The position numbers were made by a program, and so were the translations under genes. The notes under the pieces are model-generated. The model was not told the DNA's origin. It did no database searches and was given only the letters and a program-made list of their open reading frames with translations. Of a DNA stretch of 5,106 nt, positions 1 to 5,106 are shown one piece after another. Source of the stretch: Bacteroidota bacterium (GTDB taxonomy: Bacteria; Bacteroidota; Bacteroidia; Chitinophagales; Chitinophagaceae); contig CANHNT010000157.1 in assembly GCA_947461985.1 (NCBI GenBank), forward strand, positions 1 to 5,106, read 5' to 3'. How positions within the stretch are numbered: position 1 is the stretch's first letter; each line of letters starts with the position of its first letter.

Positions 1-1326
1 ACAAATAATGCATTAGTTATTTTTAGATTAAATCGTTTGCAAAATAAATTTGATATTCTAGAAGCGGATGTTGACTGTGGAAATACGAAAGTAATTTATG
101 AAGAAAGTAATAAATACTATGTTGCCATCAACGATGATATTCATTTTTTAAATAACAAAAATGGATTTATTTATACGTCTGAAAAAGATGGTTTCAATCA
201 TATTTATGTGCATGATATTGACAACAATGCTTCTTTTCAAATTACAAACGGAAATTGGGATGTAGCAGAAATTTACGGAATTGATGAAGCAACAAACATA
301 ATTTACTATTTAAGTGCTGAGCAATCACCAATGGAACGCCATGTTTATTCAATTGAAATGAATGGCGAAAACAAAATTCTTCTAACTCCTTATAAAGGTT
401 GGCACACAGCCGATTTTAGTAAAGGCTTCGAATATTTCATGGAAAAATATTCTTACATCAATACACCTCCAACTTTTTCAATTCATAATAAACAAGGGGA
501 GTTGATTCGTATGTTAAAAGACAATGCTGCATTAGCTTCTAAAATGAAAGAATACGAATTGTCGAAGTTGGAATTAATACAAGTACCTAATGAAGAAGGC
601 ACTCTGTTAAATGGATGGATGATTAAACCAACGAATTTTTCTTCATCAAAAAAATATCCTTTATTGATGTTTCAATATAGTGGACCAGGATCACAACAAG
701 TAATGAATTCATTTGGTGGTCGTGATTTTTGGTGGTATCAAATGCTTGCACAAAAAGGATATATTATTGTTTGTGTAGATGGCACTGGAACTGGATTTAG
801 AGGCGAAGAGTTTAAAAAGAAAACCTATTTACAATTGGGTAAATATGAAAGCGATGATCAAATTGCGGTGGCAAAATATTTTGCAAAACAAAAATATATT
901 GATGCTTCAAGAATAGGAATTTGGGGTTGGAGTTATGGAGGTTACATGAGTAGCATTTGTATTTTAAAAGGTGCAGATGTATTTAAAACAGCTATTGCTG
1001 TTGCTCCTGTTACCAACTGGCGTTATTACGATAACATTTACACTGAACGTTATATGCAAACTCCTCAAACCAATGCAAAAGGTTATGATGACAATTCACC
1101 AGTAAATATGGTTAAAAATTTAAAAGGAAATTATTTAATCATTCATGGAACAGCAGACGATAATGTGCATTTTCAAAACTCAGTGATGATGGTTGATGAA
1201 TTAATAAAAGCCAACAAAGATTTTGATAGCGAATATTATCCAAATAAAAATCATGGCATAAGCGGAGGAATTACTCGTCTTCAATTATACAGAAAACTGA
1301 CTCATTTTATTTTAGAAAAATTGTAA
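1..1326 (+). CDS. Dipeptidyl-peptidase IV family serine peptidase (S9B), 5'-truncated by window edge
   Basis: This is the C-terminal 441 residues of a prolyl-dipeptidyl peptidase, an enzyme that removes X-Pro or X-Ala dipeptides from peptide N-termini, normally after export. The frame is open from base 1, so the true start lies outside; the TTG at 37 is internal. Numbering from base 1, residues 1 to about 165 match the last blades of the DPP-IV beta-propeller (YTSEKDGFNHIYVHD; SPMERHVYSI), followed by an alpha/beta hydrolase domain. The triad is complete: Ser311 in GWSYGGY (codon 931-933), Asp386 in HGTADDNVHF (1156-1158) and His418 in NKNHGI (1252-1254). The oxyanion Tyr lies in YSGPGSQ (residue 226), and the S1-pocket residues of human DPP4 are kept in APVTNWRYYDNIYTERYM. 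The propeller Glu-Glu motif that grips the substrate amino terminus, and any signal peptide, lie upstream. The gene converges on the helicase with a 36-base gap. The family call is firm; exact substrate preference is inferred. Confidence 0.95.
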   Translation, partial: TNNALVIFRLNRLQNKFDILEADVDCGNTKVIYEESNKYYVAINDDIHFLNNKNGFIYTSEKDGFNHIYVHDIDNNASFQITNGNWDVAEIYGIDEATNIIYYLSAEQSPMERHVYSIEMNGENKILLTPYKGWHTADFSKGFEYFMEKYSYINTPPTFSIHNKQGELIRMLKDNAALASKMKEYELSKLELIQVPNEEGTLLNGWMIKPTNFSSSKKYPLLMFQYSGPGSQQVMNSFGGRDFWWYQMLAQKGYIIVCVDGTGTGFRGEEFKKKTYLQLGKYESDDQIAVAKYFAKQKYIDASRIGIWGWSYGGYMSSICILKGADVFKTAIAVAPVTNWRYYDNIYTERYMQTPQTNAKGYDDNSPVNMVKNLKGNYLIIHGTADDNVHFQNSVMMVDELIKANKDFDSEYYPNKNHGISGGITRLQLYRKLTHFILEKL

Positions 1327-1328
1327 TT

Positions 1329-1349
1329 CCCTCCCCTAAAAGGAGAGGG
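1329..1349. terminator. C/G-rich hairpin between convergent genes (possible bidirectional terminator or intergenic repeat remnant)
   Basis: The arms ccctcccct (1329-1337) and aggagaggg (1341-1349) pair over 9 positions with one C/A mismatch (1334/1344) around a 3-base AAA loop. It starts 2 bases after the peptidase stop and ends 13 bases before the helicase stop, the usual place for a shared terminator. On the + strand no U-tract follows (ggtaaagtgag). On the - strand a moderately T-rich stretch follows, inside the peptidase 3' end. The hairpin with its trailing gtgag also resembles the G-rich GGAGAGGG...GTGAG intergenic repeats I recall from Bacteroidota genomes, so it may be a degenerate copy. 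That resemblance is from memory. Confidence 0.45.
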
Positions 1350-1362
1350 GTAAAGTGAGCTG

Positions 1363-2622
1363 TTATGCAGGTTTATTACCTCCTTTTTTTCCAAACCATT
1401 TTTTCTTAGGAGCATTTCCTGCCTCTTTAGCTTTTAAATGATTTTTAATTTGATGGGGCGTTTTTGCTGGTGTTTTTGCAAATAAATCGGTCATTGGATA
1501 CGGATTGTCTTCAATGACTTCAATTTGTTTACCGATTAATTTTTCAATTAGTTTCCAATCACTTCTTTCCTCTGCATCACAAAATGAAAATGCAGTTCCA
1601 TTTGCCCCAGCACGACCTGTTCGTCCAATTCGATGGACATAGGTTTCAGAAACATTAGGAATGTCATAGTTGATTACATATTGCAAATCATCCACATCAA
1701 TTCCTCTGGCTGCAATGTCGGTAGCAACTAATACTCTTGTCGTTTGAGCTTTAAAATTACTCAACGCACGTTGACGAGCATTTTGTGCTTTATTGCCATG
1801 AATAGCTTCTGCTTTGATGTTATTTTTTTCTAACACTTTCACAATTTTATCTGCACCATGTTTGGTACGGGTAAAAACTAACACGGTTTTAATTTTTTCA
1901 TCTTTTAATAAATGCAGCAAAAGGCCATTTTTATTAAATTTATCAACGTAATATAAGTATTGCTGAATCGTATCGGCTGTTGATGAAACTGGTGTTACCT
2001 CTACTTTTTGAGGTTGGTGTAAAATAGAATTTGCTAACGTAACAATCTCTGGTGGCATGGTTGCCGAAAAGAACAACGATTGTTTTTGCTTTGGCAATAA
2101 AACCAATAATTTTTTAATATCATGAATGAAACCCATGTCAAGCATTCTATCAGCTTCATCTAACACAAACAATTCTACATCTTTTAATGAAATAAAACCT
2201 TGTTGAATTAAATCTAATAAACGACCAGGTGTTGCCACCAAAATATCGACTCCTTTTCTTAATGCATCTGTTTGTGGACCTTGCCCAACGCCACCAAAAA
2301 TAACAGTTGTTTTTAAATCTACATATCGACCATAAGCCACAAAACTTTCTTGAATTTGAATGGCCAATTCTCTGGTTGGAGTGACTATTAAAGAACGAAT
2401 TTTTCGATGTTTCTCATACGTAGGTCTGCCAGCTAAAAGTTGAATGATAGGAATGGCAAAAGCGGCTGTTTTTCCCGTGCCTGTTTGGGCACAGCCTAAT
2501 AAATCAATCCCTTTTAATAAAATAGGAATAGATTGTGCTTGAATGGGTGTTGGAGTGGTGTAACCTTCATCTTTTAGAGCTCTAAGAATGGGTTCTATTA
2601 AAAATAAATCTTGAAATAACAT
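1363..2622 (-). CDS. rhlE: DEAD-box ATP-dependent RNA helicase, RhlE-like
   Basis: This is a complete 419-residue cytoplasmic RNA helicase that uses ATP to unwind short RNA duplexes; relatives act in ribosome assembly, RNA turnover and growth in the cold. Motifs are in order: Q motif GYTTPTPIQ (20-28), I AQTGTGKT (45-52), Ia PTRELA (82-87), Ib TPGR (131-134), II DEAD (155-158), III SAT (186-188), IV VLVFTRTK (247-254), V ATDIAARGID (300-309) and VI HRIGRTGRAG (330-339). All catalytic residues are present. The N-terminus has no extension before the Q-motif region, and the core most resembles RhlE. The tail from about 375 is lysine-rich (PKKKWFGKKGGNK) and probably binds RNA non-specifically. 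The ATG at 2622-2620 is the only start: an in-frame TAA lies upstream with no ATG between. The leader lacks a Shine-Dalgarno and carries a small hairpin at 2646-2659. Bacteroidota often encode several RhlE paralogues, so the symbol means subfamily only. Confidence 0.95.
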   Translation of the reverse strand: MLFQDLFLIEPILRALKDEGYTTPTPIQAQSIPILLKGIDLLGCAQTGTGKTAAFAIPIIQLLAGRPTYEKHRKIRSLIVTPTRELAIQIQESFVAYGRYVDLKTTVIFGGVGQGPQTDALRKGVDILVATPGRLLDLIQQGFISLKDVELFVLDEADRMLDMGFIHDIKKLLVLLPKQKQSLFFSATMPPEIVTLANSILHQPQKVEVTPVSSTADTIQQYLYYVDKFNKNGLLLHLLKDEKIKTVLVFTRTKHGADKIVKVLEKNNIKAEAIHGNKAQNARQRALSNFKAQTTRVLVATDIAARGIDVDDLQYVINYDIPNVSETYVHRIGRTGRAGANGTAFSFCDAEERSDWKLIEKLIGKQIEVIEDNPYPMTDLFAKTPAKTPHQIKNHLKAKEAGNAPKKKWFGKKGGNKPA

Positions 2623-2645
2623 ATAGTGTTTTGAAAATAAATATA

Positions 2646-2659
2646 CCCGAATAATCGGG
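2646..2659 (-). promoter_or_regulatory. Perfect 5-bp dyad in the helicase leader
   Basis: The arms cccga (2646-2650) and tcggg (2655-2659) flank a 4-base ataa spacer, 23 bases upstream of the helicase ATG. It is the most G/C-rich spot in an otherwise AT-rich leader. It could fold as a leader-RNA hairpin near the ribosome landing zone or act as a DNA dyad for a regulator. The stem is short, so chance is a real alternative. I could not find a convincing bacteroidetal -7/-33 promoter (TAnnTTTG / TTTG) for this gene. Confidence 0.3.
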
Positions 2660-2722
2660 CATTATTTGAATAAATAAAGAGTGCAAGTTAGTCTTTTAAT
2701 TTAATCTTTTCGTATTTATTAA

Positions 2723-2807
2723 GCATACTATAGTTAAATAATAGACAAAACGGCTTAATTCTTAAAGATATAAAACTACTTAAAGCTCCTTGACTTTTGT
2801 AGTATGC
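2723..2807 (+). repeat. Spaced 8-base inverted repeat gcatacta / tagtatgc
   Basis: gcatacta (2723-2730) is perfectly complementary to tagtatgc (2800-2807), 69 bases apart. In a + strand transcript the stem extends inward by U2731-G2799, A2732-U2798 and G2733-U2797, giving 11 pairs with two wobbles. In a - strand transcript those wobbles become A/C mismatches, so any structure would favour + strand RNA. The enclosed loop holds two direct copies of cttaaag (2761-2767 and 2779-2785). By rough estimate a match this long is not surprising by chance in the region. Confidence 0.25.
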
Positions 2808-2815
2808 AATCTAAA

Positions 2816-2851
2816 TCAATGATTAGTTTCATGGTAATCATGACTCATTGA
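2816..2851. repeat. Composite hairpin tcaatga...tcattga with inner tcatg/catga stem
   Basis: The outer arms tcaatga (2816-2822) and tcattga (2845-2851) form 7 perfect pairs. An inner stem, tcatg (2829-2833) with catga (2839-2843), has a 5-base loop. The stems are separated by an asymmetric internal loop of 6 bases against 1. The nesting makes it the most compact foldable element in the intergenic region. No role can be assigned from sequence. Confidence 0.3.
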
Positions 2852-2913
2852 AAGTGAAAATAAGTATTGACTTTCTATTGTACATTGTTGAATGTTTCTT
2901 AAGAGGTAATCAA

Positions 2914-2958
2914 TTTCCTTTTGCTAACATCAATATTTGTGCAATGAAAAAAAGGAAA
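2914..2958. repeat. 9-base inverted repeat tttcctttt / aaaaggaaa
   Basis: tttcctttt (2914-2922) pairs perfectly with aaaaggaaa (2950-2958) around a 27-base spacer. An outer atca/tgat pairing (2909-2912 with 2963-2966) could lengthen it across a 1x4 internal loop. It lies about 100 bases before the start of the secreted-protein gene, so it would be in that gene's leader only if transcription starts well upstream. The arms are homopurine/homopyrimidine, which raises the chance of coincidental pairing. Confidence 0.25.
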
Positions 2959-3056
2959 CAAATGATATGAATTATGTAATTGAATGATTGTTGTCAAATT
3001 TATAAGGGAATAGGTTAAAGACCTTTGTATAGAATTAAAAAAATCAGCGTTGAATT

Positions 3057-4673
3057 ATGAAAAAATATATGCAAATTTTTTTTGTTGGAATTTTGTTTTG
3101 TTCCTTCAATAATAAACTAGTAGCCCAAAGTATAGCTGAAGAATTTAACCAACTACAAATAGATGACAGTTCAGATATGAATACACTGGCGTTGTTTCCT
3201 CAAAATGTAAGAGAAAATATTTTTAAAGTGTCGCTTCATCCACAAGGCGTAGCAAATATTTATGATATACAACGAAAATCAAATCAATCATTTAAAGATT
3301 TATTAGCTACTTATCCAAAGGAAGAGCAACAAAAAATCTGGAATTTAATTCGATACAATAATCTATTTTCAGACCTTGCAAAAACTAAATTTAACAACAT
3401 AGATATTGATGCTGTGTTGTCAAAATATCCTGCTGAAATATATACAGATGCTCAAGAATATGCAATGAATCATCATGATTTAATTATTGCTATTGATCAA
3501 ATCAATCAAAAATTTAATACGAATTTTCAAAATATAATTTCTAATTTTCCTGATGATGATCAAGTAGCTTTCAGATCTATTTTATCTACACCAGATGCCC
3601 TCAGTTTATTAAATAAAAACATGCATTTAATGATGCATTTAGGTAATATTTATAAAACAAATCCCTTATTTCTTCGTGATAAATTAAACACATTAAATGT
3701 TATAATCACTGAGGAAAACGCCAAAGAAACAGAAAATTGGAAGCAAGAAATACAGCAAGATCCCGAAGTTGAAAAAGAATTAAAGCAAAGTGCTGAGCAA
3801 TATGCAGCGGATAATAACTACAGTGAGGATGAATATCAAGATACAAATCCTAAAATAGTAGAACATTATGTGTATGTACCATATCCTTATTGGAGTGGGT
3901 ATCCTTGGTGGTATGATAATGATTACTGGTATCCTTATCCTTATTGGTATCACAGTGGTTTTTACTTTTGGAGAGGGAACTTAATATTATTAGGCCCTCC
4001 ATCTTGGTTTTTTATTCATTGGCATTTTTATCATAATCATTATCACCATTTTTATCATTATCCTCATATAACTAATTTATATTTTAATCATTATAAATAT
4101 GGACCTCGAAGTGGATTGTCTAGAAACAGAAATGAAGTTCAAACTTGGCTGAATAGAAATGAAAAATCATTACCCAATGATTTCAGAAAAAATAATGAAC
4201 AACGAATTAATGAAATTCGGGAATTTGGGAAGTCAGAAATTGACCGAGACGAATTCAACAAATCAAACCCAGGTAGAAATATAACTCGTGATGATTTTAT
4301 TAAGCAGCATGCTGAAAAATACCCACACCTTAACCGATCAGGAGTTAAAGAACCAGCACTAAATCCAAGAATAAATGTTAATACTGACAAGCCAAAAGAC
4401 AATTCAAATATTCGACCTGTTATTGAGCCTCGAGAATCAAATATTGATAAATCAAAATCAATTCCACCACAAAAAGAACGGGTAAATCCTATTCGAGTAG
4501 AACCTATTGAATCGCCTAAGCCAATAATACAGCGACCAAGACCTAACCCTGAAATAAAAATGCCAAGACAAGAGCAACCCCGAATTAAACAAATTACCCC
4601 AAGAAATATTCCTTCAAACCCTCCACCGCCTAGGCAACCTCAACCTAATAGAAAAAATAGTAGAATTCGTTAA
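3057..4673 (+). CDS. Secreted repeat protein of unknown function with a Tyr/Trp/His-rich segment and basic Pro/Arg/Asn tail
   Basis: I recognise no characterised function. The 538 residues begin with a Sec signal peptide (KK, hydrophobic core, likely cleavage after VAQ at 24; Cys15 has no lipobox). Residues 42-190 hold about four helical repeats of 38-40 residues, each opening with hydrophobic-x-x-Tyr/Phe-Pro; the prolines are 48, 87, 125 and 165. Residues 215-262 are charged and probably helical. Residues 270-348 are extreme: by my count 45 of 79 are Tyr, Trp, His or Phe, including YPYW twice (276, 294), then a His/Tyr cluster around HWHFYHNHYHHFYHYPH. From 350 the chain is hydrophilic, then Pro/Arg/Asn-rich and basic, likely disordered. 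The layout recalls the DUF3300 pattern of N-terminal YP-containing helices before an aromatic segment, but I cannot confirm homology. The ATG at 3057 is fixed by an in-frame TGA at 3051-3053; no Shine-Dalgarno is visible. Periplasmic or surface location is inferred; metal binding is speculative. Confidence 0.9.
   Translation: MKKYMQIFFVGILFCSFNNKLVAQSIAEEFNQLQIDDSSDMNTLALFPQNVRENIFKVSLHPQGVANIYDIQRKSNQSFKDLLATYPKEEQQKIWNLIRYNNLFSDLAKTKFNNIDIDAVLSKYPAEIYTDAQEYAMNHHDLIIAIDQINQKFNTNFQNIISNFPDDDQVAFRSILSTPDALSLLNKNMHLMMHLGNIYKTNPLFLRDKLNTLNVIITEENAKETENWKQEIQQDPEVEKELKQSAEQYAADNNYSEDEYQDTNPKIVEHYVYVPYPYWSGYPWWYDNDYWYPYPYWYHSGFYFWRGNLILLGPPSWFFIHWHFYHNHYHHFYHYPHITNLYFNHYKYGPRSGLSRNRNEVQTWLNRNEKSLPNDFRKNNEQRINEIREFGKSEIDRDEFNKSNPGRNITRDDFIKQHAEKYPHLNRSGVKEPALNPRINVNTDKPKDNSNIRPVIEPRESNIDKSKSIPPQKERVNPIRVEPIESPKPIIQRPRPNPEIKMPRQEQPRIKQITPRNIPSNPPPPRQPQPNRKNSRIR
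3882..3947 (+). repeat. 12-base direct repeat tatccttattgg within the aromatic segment
   Basis: The 12-mer tatccttattgg occurs at 3882-3893 and 3936-3947, exactly 54 bases (18 codons) apart and in frame, encoding YPYW each time. A partial copy (tatccttgg) begins at 3900. This suggests the Tyr/Trp-rich segment grew by local in-frame duplication. Confidence 0.6.
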
Positions 4674-4833
4674 AGATGAAAATAAATAAATTTTCAGAGA
4701 TCAGCGGTATTCCATATTAAATATTTGGATTCTATTTTAATGAAAAAATAAATATACCTTTTTAGCAAGAAAAAAAATTCATCTTTCAGATTTCGATTTA
4801 CTTTTATGTCGTTAAATAATTAAAAAATAATTT
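4674..4833. other. 160-base AT-rich intergenic gap
   Basis: No gene is supported here; an ATG at 4677 gives only 14 residues. Weak hairpins are tgaaaat/attttca (4677-4683 with 4690-4696, 6-base loop) and an imperfect tcca...tgga stem (4711-4729) followed by ttctatttt. The latter could be a poor rho-independent terminator for the upstream gene. For the downstream gene, tacttta-like tactttta (4799-4806) is one mismatch from a bacteroidetal -7 box TAnnTTTG, but no -33 TTTG is seen at the right distance. Whether the two flanking genes are co-transcribed cannot be settled from sequence. Confidence 0.5.
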
Positions 4834-5106
4834 ATGACTTATCCGTATCAAATAAAAACATTAGCACAATATCACGAAGTCTATAAACAAAGCATTGAAA
4901 ATCCAGAAAAATTTTGGGGCGATATAGCCATGCATTTTCGTTGGAAAAAACATTTTGACAAAGTGTTAGAATGGAATTTTAGTGAACCCAAAATAGAATG
5001 GTTTAAAGGTGGAAAAATGAATATTACTGAAAACTGTTTAGATCGTTGGGCAGAAATTCAGCCGAATACACCTGCAATTATTTGGGAAAGTAATGATCCT
5101 GATGAA
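4834..5106 (+). CDS. acs: Acetyl-CoA synthetase (AMP-forming), N-terminal fragment cut by window edge
   Basis: The first 91 residues of an acyl-adenylate-forming ligase that makes acetyl-CoA from acetate, ATP and CoA via acetyl-AMP, in the cytoplasm. The visible part is the N-terminal cap region of the family, of an enzyme usually about 630-650 residues long. Recognisable segments are YHEVYKQSIENPEKFWGDIA (13-32), WFKGGKMNITENCLDRW (56-72) and the closing PAIIWESNDPDE (80-91), all typical of Acs. The ATP-binding, adenylation and CoA-binding motifs, and the regulatory lysine, lie beyond the window. The ATG at 4834 is the only possible start, as an in-frame TAA sits at 4828-4830. The leader is A/T-rich without a Shine-Dalgarno. 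A propionyl-CoA synthetase is the main alternative and cannot be excluded from the N-terminus alone, but the NITENCLDR segment fits Acs well. Confidence 0.93.
   Translation, partial: MTYPYQIKTLAQYHEVYKQSIENPEKFWGDIAMHFRWKKHFDKVLEWNFSEPKIEWFKGGKMNITENCLDRWAEIQPNTPAIIWESNDPDE

Larger units (their letters stand above)
2623..3056. other. 434-base divergent intergenic region without a recognisable gene
   Basis: The stretch separates the divergent helicase and secreted-protein genes and must hold the promoters and leaders of both. Open frames are trivial; the longest ATG-initiated one I traced, starting at 2804, codes 15 residues before TGA. I recognise no tRNA, known riboswitch or standard small RNA. 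A -7-like box gacctttg (3020-3027, one mismatch to TAnnTTTG) lies 29 bases before the + strand gene but has no TTTG at the expected upstream distance, so it is only a weak promoter candidate. Several inverted repeats are listed separately. Most are of a size expected by chance in a region this AT-rich. Confidence 0.6.

Noticed and set aside
37..39. TTG at 37 as a start codon for the peptidase gene
   Set aside because: The frame is open from base 1 with in-family sequence, and a DPP-IV propeller cannot begin here. The gene is simply cut by the window edge.
2804..2851. Short open frame starting ATG at 2804 in the intergenic region
   Set aside because: It codes only 15 residues, has no ribosome-binding context and overlaps a hairpin. 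No other intergenic frame is longer or better supported.
3069..3071. Second in-frame ATG (Met5) as the start of the secreted protein
   Set aside because: Starting at 3057 keeps the Lys-Lys n-region expected before the hydrophobic core of the signal peptide; starting at Met5 would remove it.
3087..3110. Lipoprotein signal (Cys15) in the secreted protein
   Set aside because: Residues before the Cys are Ile-Leu-Phe. The lipobox needs a small residue at -1, so a type I signal peptide with cleavage after VAQ fits better.
4139..4402. 87-residue open frame on the - strand
   Set aside because: It lies wholly inside the C-terminal coding region of the secreted protein on the other strand. Its Ser/Leu/Phe-rich product is the expected complement of that sequence, and it has no recognisable domain.
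4677..4721. 14-residue open frame just after the secreted-protein gene
   Set aside because: It is too short, has no recognisable features and is easily explained by chance.
1..5106. CRISPR array, transposon ends, integrase, toxin-antitoxin pair, tRNA or rRNA
   Set aside because: No regularly spaced direct repeats, transposase or integrase motifs, or recognisable structural RNA sequence were seen in the window.

Overview
The window reads as chromosomal DNA from a low-GC member of the Bacteroidota. The clues are strong A+T richness in coding and non-coding DNA, starts without Shine-Dalgarno sequences but with A/T-rich leaders, a DPP-IV-type peptidase with its closest resemblance to bacteroidetal enzymes, an RhlE-type helicase with a lysine-rich tail, and a secreted repeat protein of a kind I associate with this phylum. 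Assignment to an order (Flavobacteriales, Chitinophagales or similar) is not possible from what is visible.

Layout. Bases 1-1326 (+) are the C-terminal part of a dipeptidyl-peptidase-IV family serine peptidase, open at the left edge. A 36-base gap with a C/G-rich hairpin separates it from a convergent gene, a complete DEAD-box RNA helicase (1363-2622, -). A 434-base non-coding stretch (2623-3056) lies between the helicase and a divergent gene. It contains no convincing small gene but several inverted repeats, most of them no stronger than expected by chance in AT-rich DNA. Bases 3057-4673 (+) encode a 538-residue secreted protein of unknown function: signal peptide, about four helical repeats of 38-40 residues, an extreme Tyr/Trp/His/Phe-rich segment, and a basic Pro/Arg/Asn-rich tail. 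After a 160-base gap, bases 4834-5106 (+) begin an acetyl-CoA synthetase gene that runs off the right edge.

The four genes do not form an obvious pathway. Orientation (+, -, +, +) gives one convergent and one divergent junction. Only the last two genes could share a transcript, and the 160-base AT-rich gap makes that uncertain. I see no mobile element, CRISPR array, tRNA or rRNA. The one part that is not routine is the secreted protein at 3057-4673; I found no evidence for a novel multi-gene system.
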